64,000 nucleotides of DNA, taken from the NCBI GenBank assembly GCA_965203215.1, contig CBDBBY010000001.1, positions 3,534,001 to 3,598,000 of the forward strand, read 5' to 3'. The translations under genes were made by a program, and so were the position numbers. The stretch comes from CBDBBY01 sp965203215 (GTDB lineage Bacteria; Pseudomonadota; Alphaproteobacteria; Rhodobacterales; Rhodobacteraceae). The notes below the pieces were generated by a model, which was given only the letters and a program-made list of their open reading frames with translations, was not told where the DNA came from and did not search any database. This document shows, one piece after another, positions 9,037-18,303 of this stretch (positions within the stretch are counted from its first letter, which is position 1; every line of letters starts with the position of its first letter).

Positions 9037-9312
9037 ATGATCAAGTCATTCACCAGCAAGCGGCTTCAATCCTTATGGGAGGCAGGGAAGTTCAAGATGG
9101 ATGCACGGCTGCACTCTCGAATACTAAGAAGGTTGGATGCTTTGCACGAGGTTGAGCGACCTGAAGACATGAATCTGCTGGGCTTCAAGTTCCAATCTTT
9201 GCAGGGCCATAGACCAACTCGTCACACGGTACATGTCAATGGACCTTGGTGTGTGACTTTTGAGTTTGAAAACGGTCACGCCTGTGCCGTGAATTTAGAA
9301 CAATATCGCTAG
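9037..9312 (+). CDS. higB: HigB-like (RelE/ParE-fold) toxin
   Basis: A 91-residue protein starting MIKSFTSKRLQSLWEAGK and ending WCVTFEFENGHACAVNLEQYR, the typical pattern of HigB toxins: small RelE-fold ribosome-dependent mRNA endonucleases. The start at 9037 is chosen because the family begins MIxSF; an in-frame ATG at 9010 would add nine atypical residues. The gene precedes its antitoxin gene by 9 bases, the toxin-first order characteristic of hig loci. Expression is expected to be repressed by HigA binding the promoter. Confidence 0.88.
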   Translation: MIKSFTSKRLQSLWEAGKFKMDARLHSRILRRLDALHEVERPEDMNLLGFKFQSLQGHRPTRHTVHVNGPWCVTFEFENGHACAVNLEQYR

Positions 9313-9321
9313 GAGAATGAG

Positions 9322-9663
9322 ATGAGACGAGACCCGGACCGTTGTCCAACACATCCAGGCGAATTGCTTCGCGAGGATGTCATTCCGGCAACTAGAAAAA
9401 CGAAGGCGGAGATTGCACGTCTTCTCGGAATATCACGCCAGCATTTGCATGGCATTTTGGCGGAGCGAAAGCCAGTTAGTGCTGAAGTTTCTGTGCGTCT
9501 CGGAAAGCTGTTCGGAAATGGTGCGGGTCTTTGGATCAGGATGCAAGCCGCTTACGATGAATGGCAGGCTTCTCGGGCGGTTGATGTATCCAAAATCCCG
9601 ACACTTGTTGCCGCAGATTATGAATGGCGGAATAAAACAGAAAAGAGTGGTTATTCCGATTGA
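9322..9663 (+). CDS. higA: HigA antitoxin, XRE-family
   Basis: A 113-residue helix-turn-helix antitoxin. It begins RDPDRCPTHPGELLREDVIPA, the conserved HigA start, and its helix-turn-helix is KAEIARLLGISRQHLHGILAER at about residues 28-49. It should neutralise HigB and repress the operon. A good ribosome binding site (AGGAGAATGAG) precedes the ATG, consistent with the need to make more antitoxin than toxin. The C-terminal tail past residue 90 is of the usual variable type. Confidence 0.9.
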   Translation: MRRDPDRCPTHPGELLREDVIPATRKTKAEIARLLGISRQHLHGILAERKPVSAEVSVRLGKLFGNGAGLWIRMQAAYDEWQASRAVDVSKIPTLVAADYEWRNKTEKSGYSD

Positions 9664-9743
9664 TGCGCTTCCGCCGCTGAACCCTGACAACGGTAACCGC
9701 GAGATACAGCTGTAATTCAAGAAGTCGATTCTCGAGAGAGTGC

Positions 9744-12700
9744 ATGCGTTTCATAGAAAATGGTCCAGACATCCCGGACGAGCTATTGCTAGCTTTGGAC
9801 GAAGGTCGAGTTGTATTTTTCTGCGGGGCAGGCGTTTCAAGAGCTAGGGCCGGACTTCCAGATTTCTTTGGTCTTGCGGAACAAGTTCTCAATACACTTA
9901 AGGCAGCGGAGGGCGCTCCCGCGAGAAAATTATTGCGTGAAGTTCAGACCGTGGAAGACCGAACAGGCTTGTCGGGGGTCATTTCGGCTGATCGAATATT
10001 TGGTTTACTAGAGCGGGAGTTCTTTGAACGTGACATTGAACGCGCTGTGGCAAAAACGCTTATGCCACAAAATGGCGTTGATCTGTGGGCGCATGAGATT
10101 CTTCTAGACCTTGCGACCTCGAAGGAAGGAATTACAAAGCTTGTAACGACAAATTTTGATCGCCTATTTGATGATTGCGGGCGAGGACTGAAAACGTGGC
10201 AACCGCCGCGACTACCCGACCTCGCGATACCAAACGATTTAAAGGGCATTGTTTATCTTCATGGACGAGCCACGGAAGACTACGATGGTTCAGAGAACCA
10301 TAGGTTTGTCCTATCCAGCGCTGAATTTGGTCGCGCTTATTTGTCGGAAGGCTGGGCTACAAGGTTTTTCAAAGATGTAATTGACCGTTACGTTGTCGTT
10401 TTCGTCGGCTACACCGCCGACGACCCTCCGGTACAGTATCTTCTGGAAGCATTAAACAGATCGTATGGCGGCCTCAAAGGCGTCTACGCCTTTCAGCCCG
10501 GTGACAGCGAAGAAGCAAGTGCAAGATGGCAACACAAGGGGGTTTCGGCGATTCCTTATGCCAACAAAGACAAAAAACATTCCGCGCTGTGGGAAACGTT
10601 GGAGGCTTGGTCAGAACGCGCAAGAGATCCGGGAGCATGGCAAAAGAGAACAATCGAACTTGCATTAAACGGTCCCGAGAATCTGTCGCCCGTTCAACGT
10701 GAGCATGTTGCACGCATTGTATCTACAAGGGAAGGAGCTCAAAAATTCGCTGAAAGTGACCCACCTGCACCGGCGAACTGGCTGTGCGTATTCGACAACG
10801 AAATACGCTGTGGGCCGCCAAGAGTTAACCGAGAAGATAAAGGTAGGGAACAGTTTGTTGATCCGTTCGCACTCTTTGGATTGGCTAGCGACCCCGCACC
10901 TGCGAATGTCAGCTTTAAAAATCAACACACCGCAGATGACATACCTTCGGATGTTTGGAATGCTTTTGCACATAATCAACGCGACCGAATGGATCTCCGA
11001 GACGGCTGCATGGCGCAGTTTAGAGGCACGGCTTCCCTGACTTCCGTTCAGCTTCCAGATCGAATAAACCATCTTGGAAATTGGCTAGCAAGAGTGTCCA
11101 ATCAGAGTGCCTCTGTTTGGTGGGCGGCACGGCAGCGTGGCTTGCACCCCGATATCCAGCGACGGATTCGCAATAATCTGGAGCGAAATGACTCCAATCG
11201 TACTCCCCACATACTGCAAGCATGGCATTATCTGTTCGATCATTGGCGGGCCGACAAGGGATTCGACGAATTCGAGTGGTATCGATTTGCGGACGAAATT
11301 GCATCCATAGGTTGGACCAATAATACAATTCAAAAATATGAATTACTTACGCGCCCACGCATGCTGGTAAGGCACAACTATTTCAATGACCAAGTAATCC
11401 CGCCGCAAAGAAATGCTAAAATAGATCTTAGGCGTTTGTTAATCCTTAATGTTGTTTACACCAGATGCTCAGATGAAATTGAAGTGCCAGATGAATGGCT
11501 TGCGGATGTAGTCGCCGCTCGAAAGAGAAATTTAGAAGTTGCGATTCAGATTGAGATAGAGTGCGGATACTACAGATGGCTGAATATACCTCCAATCATA
11601 CCGTCCAATGATCCAAACATTAGCAATTATGCACGAACGAACGGCACAACTGGCGCGGTATTAAAATATGCTAAATTCTTCGAAAAACTGCTTAAGATTG
11701 ACCTTGAACAGGCACGTCGAGAATTTGTAACTTGGCCAGCGGACGATTATAATATTTTTTTGCGATTGAAGATTTGGGCAAGTCGTTTTAAAAATCTCGT
11801 TTCAAATGAGACGTTTGGCGTTTTCTTTAAACAGATTAGTCAAGAGGCGTTTTGGAATCCGTACCACCAACGCGACTTATTGCTTACACTAAAAGAGCGC
11901 TGGGCAGCTTTGCCAATGTCCACCACTCGACTGATAGAGAAGCGAGTTCTTGAAGGACCAAAGGACAATCAAGAATATGATGCTGGGCACAGGTTGGCCG
12001 AAAGAAATGCGTCAGAAATGGCGAGTCGACTGCATTGGTTGCACTCCAATGGCTGCGCGTTGAACATTGACTACGATTCAGAAATGAAACAACTTCAAAG
12101 TGCCGCTCCAAAATGGAAACCAGAATACGGAGAGAGTGCAGATATTTCACTGGAAGGCCGTAGCGGATCAATTCATCGTGACACTGGATATTCGTCACTT
12201 CTTGATGAGCCCTTATCAAATATTTTAATCAAGGCACAGGAACTTTTCGGATATACAGATGACATTATGGTAAAGCGTGATCCGTTTACCGGGTTATGCG
12301 AAAACCGCCCGATCTTGACTATTTCTGTATTGAGGCTTGAAGCCAAGTGTGGTCGATTTCCAAGGTGGGCATGGTTACAATTTTTAGGTTCACAGAAGCG
12401 GAAAAGCGATTGCGGACGCTTGAAAATTTTCATAGCTGAGATTTTGATTTTGGCTTGGGACGATGCTTTGGAAGAAATTATTGATCTTGCGACATATTGG
12501 ATACTGATAGCTTCTGATAACTTACCTGAGAAATGCGTACCGACCTTCGAACGCTTCGTTGGGAGAATAATTGATTTTTTGTACGACAACCCTACAATCG
12601 GTGGTTCTAATATATTAAAAAACAGCCGAAACCCGAATTGGATAGACGCAGCGCTCGGTTCGCCCGCTGGTAGAATAACCCGAGCAATTTTGAAACGTGA

Positions 12701-13592
12701 TCCACGCGGGAAATATCTGACAGAAGAACAAGGGTTTCCAAGTGATTGGTGTCACTTAGTCGAAAGGGCGCTTGCTCTACAGGGTGACGATGGCAGATTT
12801 GCGCTGTTCTTCTGCACCTGGAATTTGAACTGGCTCAACTATGTCGATCCAGAGTGGACGAGAAATAATGTGCTTTCCATCTTAAATACCGATGATCGGG
12901 ATACACTCGAGGCTTGGTGGGCAGGCTACCTGGAGGGATATCGCGACCCTCCGAGGAATGAACTCTTTCAGACGATTAAGCCTTATTTACTGATGAGGAC
13001 TTCGAGCCAAGATTACGAGAAGGGTGGCTATTGCGAAAGTCTTGCAGGTCTCGTGCTGGGAAATTGGATATGCTCCCATCAAGAGAATGGTATTGAACGC
13101 ATTTCAAACGATGAATTCTGCAACATATTGCTTGATGCAGGAGATCGATTCCGATCACAAGTGCTATGGCATTTGGAACAATGGAGCAAGAAAAACGGCG
13201 GCCATTCTTGGCGAGCGCATCAAGAGCGTTTCCTACAGGAAGTCTGGCCTATTCAAAGAGTAACTCGGACACCAGAAAGTTCGGTCCGTTTGATAGAGTT
13301 AGCATTCTCTAGCGATTATAGGTTCGTGGATGTATCTAAGATTATATTACCGTTGCTTTGTCCGCTTGAGCTTGATTGCATAACTCTGCCGTTTAATGAG
13401 CCCAATGGAAGAAAAATTGTGGACAAGCACCCGGAGCGCGTACTTGAGATCTTGGTTCGCGCACTTCCGAAAAATGCTAACAGATGGCCTTATAAGATCG
13501 ATGCAACATTGGAGTGCCTTGTGATTGCTGAGCCAGCTCTACGGAGCGATACGAGATGGGTCGAGCTTATGAGGCGTTGGAACTCCCGTTGA
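9744..13592 (+). CDS. dsr1: Defence-associated sirtuin, Dsr1-like (SIR2 domain plus large C-terminal region)
   Basis: This 1282-residue protein has an N-terminal SIR2 domain: nucleotide-binding FFCGAGVSRARAGLPDF at residues 25-41, NAD-site TTNFDRL with Asn137, and YLHG with the catalytic His173. The remaining roughly 1000 residues have no recognised domain but match the overall size and architecture of Dsr1-type defence sirtuins. Those proteins deplete NAD+ when they sense phage proteins and so abort infection. The protein is expected to be cytoplasmic. The coding sequence is AT-rich, especially between 11.4 and 13.3 kb, indicating acquisition. It stands 80 bases after HigA and may be transcribed separately. 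Naming as Dsr1 rests on architecture and the first residues; a different SIR2 defence family is possible. Confidence 0.8.
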   Translation: MRFIENGPDIPDELLLALDEGRVVFFCGAGVSRARAGLPDFFGLAEQVLNTLKAAEGAPARKLLREVQTVEDRTGLSGVISADRIFGLLEREFFERDIERAVAKTLMPQNGVDLWAHEILLDLATSKEGITKLVTTNFDRLFDDCGRGLKTWQPPRLPDLAIPNDLKGIVYLHGRATEDYDGSENHRFVLSSAEFGRAYLSEGWATRFFKDVIDRYVVVFVGYTADDPPVQYLLEALNRSYGGLKGVYAFQPGDSEEASARWQHKGVSAIPYANKDKKHSALWETLEAWSERARDPGAWQKRTIELALNGPENLSPVQREHVARIVSTREGAQKFAESDPPAPANWLCVFDNEIRCGPPRVNREDKGREQFVDPFALFGLASDPAPANVSFKNQHTADDIPSDVWNAFAHNQRDRMDLRDGCMAQFRGTASLTSVQLPDRINHLGNWLARVSNQSASVWWAARQRGLHPDIQRRIRNNLERNDSNRTPHILQAWHYLFDHWRADKGFDEFEWYRFADEIASIGWTNNTIQKYELLTRPRMLVRHNYFNDQVIPPQRNAKIDLRRLLILNVVYTRCSDEIEVPDEWLADVVAARKRNLEVAIQIEIECGYYRWLNIPPIIPSNDPNISNYARTNGTTGAVLKYAKFFEKLLKIDLEQARREFVTWPADDYNIFLRLKIWASRFKNLVSNETFGVFFKQISQEAFWNPYHQRDLLLTLKERWAALPMSTTRLIEKRVLEGPKDNQEYDAGHRLAERNASEMASRLHWLHSNGCALNIDYDSEMKQLQSAAPKWKPEYGESADISLEGRSGSIHRDTGYSSLLDEPLSNILIKAQELFGYTDDIMVKRDPFTGLCENRPILTISVLRLEAKCGRFPRWAWLQFLGSQKRKSDCGRLKIFIAEILILAWDDALEEIIDLATYWILIASDNLPEKCVPTFERFVGRIIDFLYDNPTIGGSNILKNSRNPNWIDAALGSPAGRITRAILKRDPRGKYLTEEQGFPSDWCHLVERALALQGDDGRFALFFCTWNLNWLNYVDPEWTRNNVLSILNTDDRDTLEAWWAGYLEGYRDPPRNELFQTIKPYLLMRTSSQDYEKGGYCESLAGLVLGNWICSHQENGIERISNDEFCNILLDAGDRFRSQVLWHLEQWSKKNGGHSWRAHQERFLQEVWPIQRVTRTPESSVRLIELAFSSDYRFVDVSKIILPLLCPLELDCITLPFNEPNGRKIVDKHPERVLEILVRALPKNANRWPYKIDATLECLVIAEPALRSDTRWVELMRRWNSR

Positions 13593-13880
13593 GGCGACTT
13601 TCATCGACCTGTCGAACTCAGCGTTCAGAACTCGAATGATTGCCTTGGAGCTTGTTTTTTCTTGCAACTAGTGGTCGGTTCAACACACAAGATTCCATTC
13701 GACGCTTGCTGGCTCCGGAGCGGCGACTGCGATTCCATCAAGCGGATTGAGAAGCCGCTCTTGGAATTCATTGAACTGGACAAAGGAAACGAAGCGAAGC
13801 CCTGAAACTGAACGGCAAGTTCCGCGCGCCTCGTCGTCTCCCGCCAAAACAGGGAACTATCCGACTGAAAAATGCCACTA

Positions 13881-14452
13881 GGGCCTGTCCATGCTAAATC
13901 AAGCATCATTTCGACGACGGCAACGAGGCACACGAAGCCCGGATACGTCGCGTCGAGCTTGTCGAACCGCGTGAAAATGCGCCGGCAACCTTTGAATCTC
14001 CGGAACAGACGTTCGATTTCGTTCCGCATCTTGTAGGTTTCCTGATCGTAGTTCCATTCGGCTTTCCGGTTCGCCTTCGGCGGCACGACCGGCGTCATCC
14101 CGAGGTCGCGGACGAGCTGGCGGGTCTCGTCGCCCTCGCAGGCGCGGTCCATCGCCAGCGGCTCGTTCGTCTTCCGCGCCCCGGTGCTGTCGAGGCCGAA
14201 GCAGTCCGCTTCCTGCTCCCGAAGCGCGGCGAACAGCCGCTTGAGCACGCCGCTGCGGGACCAGCGGCGGAACCGGGCGTAGACCGTTTGCCATTTGTCG
14301 AAACGCTCCGGCAGGGCACGCCACTTGCAGCCGTTCTCCAAGACGTACCGGACCGCGTTGATGAAGACGATGTTCGAAATCCGCACGTTCCCGCGCTGAA
14401 CCGGCAGACAAGGGTGGATTTTGGCGTACTGTTTTGCTGCGGTCTGTTTCAT
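13881..14452 (-). pseudogene. IS5-family transposase with internal deletion
   Basis: The frame from ATG 14452 reads as an IS5-family transposase: an N-terminal DUF4096-like part (GNVRISNIVFINAVRYVL, WRALPERF, RFRRWSRSGV), then the DDE domain. The first catalytic Asp is in CFGLDST, but the text then jumps from GARKTNEP directly to MDRACEGDETRQ. About 55-60 residues that normally separate the first two catalytic acids are therefore missing, without loss of frame. The final catalytic Glu (RNEIERLFRRFKG) is present. The frame runs out through the terminal repeat into flanking DNA. The deletion should inactivate the enzyme. Confidence 0.75.
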
Positions 14453-14534
14453 GACTGTGCACCGCTCGATTTTTATGTTTTTTCGACAGCTACTTAAGCA
14501 TGGATCCAAGCAAAATTCTAGTGTTAACAGGCCC
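13881..14534 (-). mobile_element. Internally deleted IS5-family (IS427-like) insertion sequence
   Basis: A 654-base element is bounded by perfect 8-base terminal inverted repeats, GGGCCTGT at 13881 and ACAGGCCC ending at 14534. TA lies on both sides (within CTAG), consistent with the target duplication of this IS5 subgroup. It encodes a single minus-strand transposase reading frame that lacks part of the catalytic core. The element is shorter than the roughly 0.8-0.9 kb usual for such elements. The intact ends suggest it could still be moved in trans by a related transposase. Confidence 0.8.
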
Positions 14535-14753
14535 TAGTCATTTCCTTTAAGCGTGTGGCTCATTTGTCTGACCTTTGCCCTTTTGTTCTCTGGAAGACCT
14601 GAGGCAGTTCAGAAAGCAAAAAGACTGTCGAGGCAAATGGTATGAATGATCCGTGCTCCACGGCGGCGCAACAGAGAAATATTGCCTGAGTAATCGGACG
14701 CCTGTAGTTTTTTGGAAAAGTAGCTGAAACAGTTTCCTATTGTGCGTGCTCAC

Positions 14754-15683
14754 TCATGCCCGGAACTCTCTGGTTTCATCAAGAAACCAAGCTCTCAAAG
14801 CTTGAAACAACGGGCGTTGCGCCTGCGCTTCCCGACTCAGCAGGTAATGCCTTCGTCCGATTTTGTATCGATCCGCGACAGGAAAAATCAACCGGCCGTC
14901 CTGAATCAGGTTGTCGACCAGATAGTGCCATCCGATAGCCACCCCCATATCCGCGGTCGCGGCATTGATCAGCATTTCGAAGCTGTTGAAGCTTGGCCCA
15001 GCAAGTTCGCCTTCTACCGGCACTCCGAACTGGCTCAGGACGACCGGCCAATCGGTTTGCGACCAGGCCAGGTCGCGCCAGTGGCCGACGTCCAGATGCA
15101 GCAGGTCGCAGCCGGGTAGATCTTGCGCGATCCTCAGGTCCGAATGGCGGCGAAGGTACCCGGGACTGCATACCGGCATGATCTCCTCGGTGATCAAGTG
15201 GTCCGCTGTGATGTAGGGCTGCGGCTCGTTGCCGAGCACCACCGCGAGGTCGACGTAATCCATGAGATGGGCAGGGTTGCCCTCAGTGGCTTGAAAGTTG
15301 AACTCGACGTCCGGGAATGCGTTGAATAGCCGGCGGAGCCGCGAGGACAGGAACTGGTTGGCGAAAGGCAGGCGCATGGCGATGGTCACCCGGTTGCGCC
15401 GGGTCTCGCGCCGCAGTCGGACGCTGCCGCCGGCAATCTGGTCGAGCCCTTTCGCGACGGCGTGATGCAAGTCGCGGCCTGCGGCCGTGAGCTCCAGATT
15501 CCGCCCGTTCCGGATGAACAGAGCCACGCCCAGATGCTCTTCCAGTATGCGGATCTGTTTGGAGACGGCGGCTTGGGTCACGAACAGCTCTTCCGCGGCC
15601 TGAGTGAAATTCTCGTGGCGCGCCGCTGCTTCGAACGGACGCAGCGATGACATCGGCGGCAGCTTGCGCAGGAAATTCTGCAT
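14754..15683 (-). CDS. LysR-family regulator, GcvA-like
   Basis: A 309-residue regulator starting MQNFLRKLPPMSSLRPFEAAARHENFTQAAEEL, the typical opening of GcvA-type LysR proteins. The helix-turn-helix covers about residues 14-70 (TQAAVSKQIRILEEHLG), and the effector domain follows. The ATG at 15683 is chosen because GGAGA lies 4 bases upstream; the longer open frame beyond it is antisense to the next gene. It is divergent from the DapA-like/ALDH operon with 168 bases between the starts, so it probably controls that operon. Inducer unknown. Confidence 0.87.
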   Translation of the reverse strand: MQNFLRKLPPMSSLRPFEAAARHENFTQAAEELFVTQAAVSKQIRILEEHLGVALFIRNGRNLELTAAGRDLHHAVAKGLDQIAGGSVRLRRETRRNRVTIAMRLPFANQFLSSRLRRLFNAFPDVEFNFQATEGNPAHLMDYVDLAVVLGNEPQPYITADHLITEEIMPVCSPGYLRRHSDLRIAQDLPGCDLLHLDVGHWRDLAWSQTDWPVVLSQFGVPVEGELAGPSFNSFEMLINAATADMGVAIGWHYLVDNLIQDGRLIFPVADRYKIGRRHYLLSREAQAQRPLFQALRAWFLDETREFRA

Positions 15684-15851
15684 GTTGTCTCCGGGATTCA
15701 ACCGCCTCCGAAACAAGGCGAAGCGAGGTACCCAAACGCTGCCTGCATAACCCAAGGTTTTCATGAAGTGAATATATGTCGTTTTGGAAAATCGCTCCGG
15801 CGGGCTACGCTTCTGGAAATGATTGAGTCTGCCAATGGAAAGCACTGATTC

Positions 15852-16814
15852 ATGCAGAAACTGACAGGAATTTTCGCGGCCATGTGCACGCCGATGGATG
15901 AAAAGGGAGACGCCGTCGACGTCGGCCGCTACCGCGCGCACATCGACGACATGATCGACGCCGGATTGCACGGGCTGGTGCTGGGGTCCGGGACCGGCGA
16001 ATACGCTTATCTTTCGGCCGGTGAGAAGCGCGAACTGATCGTCGAAGGCTGCAAGCATGTGGATGGGCGGGTTCCCACGGTCGCGCAGGTCACCGCGCTC
16101 AGCACCCATGAATGCATTGAAAACGCGCTGTTCGCGCAGGATGCGGGAGCCAGCGCGCTGATGATCCTGCCTCCCTATCTCGAGCCCCCGAATGAGCGCG
16201 GCGTGCTGTATCACTACACGGCCATCGCCAAATCGGTCAGCATTCCCATCGTTATGTACAATGTCCCTGCGCAGGCGGCTCCGTTGACCGAAGACCTGTA
16301 CCGCAAGCTGCTGGCCGTTGAGAACCTCGACTATGTCAAGGATAGCTCCGGCGACATGCTGGGGCTGCAAAAACTGATCGGCATCGGCGGTCATATCCTG
16401 AATGGGGCCGACCCGTATGCGCCCTACAGCCTGATGGCAGGTTGTGCTGGAATGATCTGGGGCGCGGCCAACTTCATGCCCCACGAATGCGCACGACTTT
16501 ATGACCTGATTGCCGCCGGGGATCTGACGGAGGCAATGGACCTTTGGCATGCGATGAAGAGCATCTGCTTTTGGCTGTGGGGCAATGTCCACGACGTGGA
16601 TTACCTGACCGGAGTGAAGGCAGCGGCGCGCCTGACCGGACGCGATATGGGCGGGGCGCGGCGACCCCTGCCGCCGGTTCCGGGCGCGGCGCGCCATGAC
16701 ATCAAACTGGCGCTGAGCAAATTGCCGGTGAACCGAACCAAGGCCGAGCGTCTGGTCTGGCGCGACTGGCAGGAAGAGCGCGACTGGCTCATCCAATCCT
16801 ACCGCAAAAACTGA
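15852..16814 (+). CDS. Dihydrodipicolinate synthase (DapA) family lyase/deaminase
   Basis: A 320-residue TIM-barrel aldolase. It shows GSGTGEY at about residues 45-51, where the family pattern is G(S/T)TGE, Tyr136 in MYNVPAQ, and the Schiff-base Lys163 in YVKDSSGD. These catalytic residues fit an active enzyme making a Lys-pyruvate-type adduct. Catabolic family members act on hydroxyproline-derived pyrroline carboxylate, keto-sugar acids or sialic acid. It is the first gene of a six-gene run and is followed after 11 bases by an aldehyde dehydrogenase. This resembles pathways in which a DapA-like deaminase yields a semialdehyde that is then oxidised. True lysine biosynthesis is unlikely in this context. 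Confidence 0.85.
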   Translation: MQKLTGIFAAMCTPMDEKGDAVDVGRYRAHIDDMIDAGLHGLVLGSGTGEYAYLSAGEKRELIVEGCKHVDGRVPTVAQVTALSTHECIENALFAQDAGASALMILPPYLEPPNERGVLYHYTAIAKSVSIPIVMYNVPAQAAPLTEDLYRKLLAVENLDYVKDSSGDMLGLQKLIGIGGHILNGADPYAPYSLMAGCAGMIWGAANFMPHECARLYDLIAAGDLTEAMDLWHAMKSICFWLWGNVHDVDYLTGVKAAARLTGRDMGGARRPLPPVPGAARHDIKLALSKLPVNRTKAERLVWRDWQEERDWLIQSYRKN

Positions 16815-16825
16815 GGGTTCCCGAA

Positions 16826-18295
16826 ATGGCTGAAGACACAAAGAAATTTCCGACCCGGGCCGTTATCGGCGGGCGTTCCGTCGATGCTGAGGACGGCAAG
16901 ACCTTTGCGACGCTCAATCCCGCCACCGGTCAGCCTCTGGCCCGGATCGCAGAATGTGCGGCGGTCGATGCGGACAGGGCTGTCGCTGCGGCGCGCGCAG
17001 CCTTCGACGACGGCCCTTGGCCGCGAATGTCGCCGGCTGAGCGCAAGACGATCCTGCAGCGGTTCGCCACTGAAGTCGAGGCGAATGCCGAAGAATTGGC
17101 GGAGCTGGAAGTGCTGGAGTCCGGCAAGCCGATCAGTGATGCGCTGGGGATCGATCTCCCGGAAACCGTAGGGACATTGCGCTGGCATGCCGAGGCTGTC
17201 GACAAGATCTGTGACAAGATCTCTCCGTCGGATCCCGGCTGCCTGTCGATGATCGTGCGCGAGCCGGTCGGCGTGGTCGCCGCCGTGCTACCTTGGAATT
17301 TCCCGATCATGATGGCCGCATGGAAATTGGGTCCTGCGCTTGCTGAAGGCAACACGATGGTTCTCAAGCCTGCCGAACAAACCTCGATGTCGACCATCCG
17401 TCTTGCGGAACTGGCGGCGGAGGCGGGCGTTCCCGATGGAGTCGTCAATGTCGTGCCGGGGTTCGGCGAAGTCGTCGGCAAAGCGCTTGGCGAGCATATG
17501 GACGTCGATTGCGTCGGCTTTACCGGCTCCACGGAGACCGGGCGGCTGTTCCTGCACTATGCGGCGGACTCCAACCTCAAGCGCGTATTGCTTGAATGCG
17601 GCGGCAAGAACCCGATGATCGTGATGCCGGACGTGGATGATCTGGACAATGCGGCGGATCACGCGGCGAACTCGGTCTTCTGGAACATGGGAGAGAACTG
17701 CTCCTCCAACAGCCGCTTGCTGGTGCATGAAAGCCTCAAGGACGAGTTGCTGGAGTTGATTCTGGAACGCGCGCAGGACTGGGTCGTTGCCGATCCGATG
17801 CAAACCGCCTGCCGGATCGGCCCCTTGATCGAAAAAGCCCACCTCGAAAAAGTGCTCGGCCATATCGAACAGGCCAAAAACGAAGGGGCCAGGCTGGTCT
17901 GCGGCGGCGAACGGGTGCTGACCGAAACCGGCGGGTATTTTGTCCAGCCGACCATTTTCGATGATGTGACGCCTGAGATGCGGCTGGCCCGGGAGGAAGT
18001 CTTCGGCCCTGTTCTGGCGGTCATGACTTTCAAAACGCCGGAGGAAGCCATTGCTTTGGCGAATGACACGGAATTCGGTTTGGCCGCTTCCGTCTTCACC
18101 GACAGCAACAAGACCGCGCATAACGCCGCGCGCCGGATACGTGCCGGCACGGTGTCGGTCAACTGCTATGGCGAAGGCGACCACGGCACGCCGTTCGGCG
18201 GCTACAAGTTGTCCGGGTTCGGCGGACGAGACAAGTCGCTGGCGGCGCATGACCAATATTGCGAGCTGAAAACCGTCTGGATGGACCTCAGCTGA
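16826..18295 (+). CDS. NAD(P)-dependent aldehyde dehydrogenase
   Basis: A 489-residue aldehyde dehydrogenase of normal length. Visible landmarks are the cofactor-binding PWNFP region at about residue 157, GFTGSTETGR, the general-base Glu in LECGGKNP, the nucleophilic Cys in GENCSSNSR at about residue 290, and EEVFGPVLAVM near the C-terminus. It resembles PuuC-like enzymes that oxidise amino- or keto-aldehydes to acids. Placement right behind the DapA-like gene suggests the substrate is the semialdehyde product of that enzyme (inference). GAGGG is positioned as a ribosome binding site. Confidence 0.9.
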   Translation: MAEDTKKFPTRAVIGGRSVDAEDGKTFATLNPATGQPLARIAECAAVDADRAVAAARAAFDDGPWPRMSPAERKTILQRFATEVEANAEELAELEVLESGKPISDALGIDLPETVGTLRWHAEAVDKICDKISPSDPGCLSMIVREPVGVVAAVLPWNFPIMMAAWKLGPALAEGNTMVLKPAEQTSMSTIRLAELAAEAGVPDGVVNVVPGFGEVVGKALGEHMDVDCVGFTGSTETGRLFLHYAADSNLKRVLLECGGKNPMIVMPDVDDLDNAADHAANSVFWNMGENCSSNSRLLVHESLKDELLELILERAQDWVVADPMQTACRIGPLIEKAHLEKVLGHIEQAKNEGARLVCGGERVLTETGGYFVQPTIFDDVTPEMRLAREEVFGPVLAVMTFKTPEEAIALANDTEFGLAASVFTDSNKTAHNAARRIRAGTVSVNCYGEGDHGTPFGGYKLSGFGGRDKSLAAHDQYCELKTVWMDLS

Positions 18296-18303
18296 GCTGC
18301 TTG

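Noticed and set aside
13899..14462. 187-residue second frame in the IS element
   Set aside because: It is a compositional shadow of the transposase frame with no DDE motifs.
15684..16841. Long minus-strand extension making the LysR gene appear 695 residues long
   Set aside because: The extension is antisense to the DapA-like gene; the family start and a GGAGA site place the real start at 15683.
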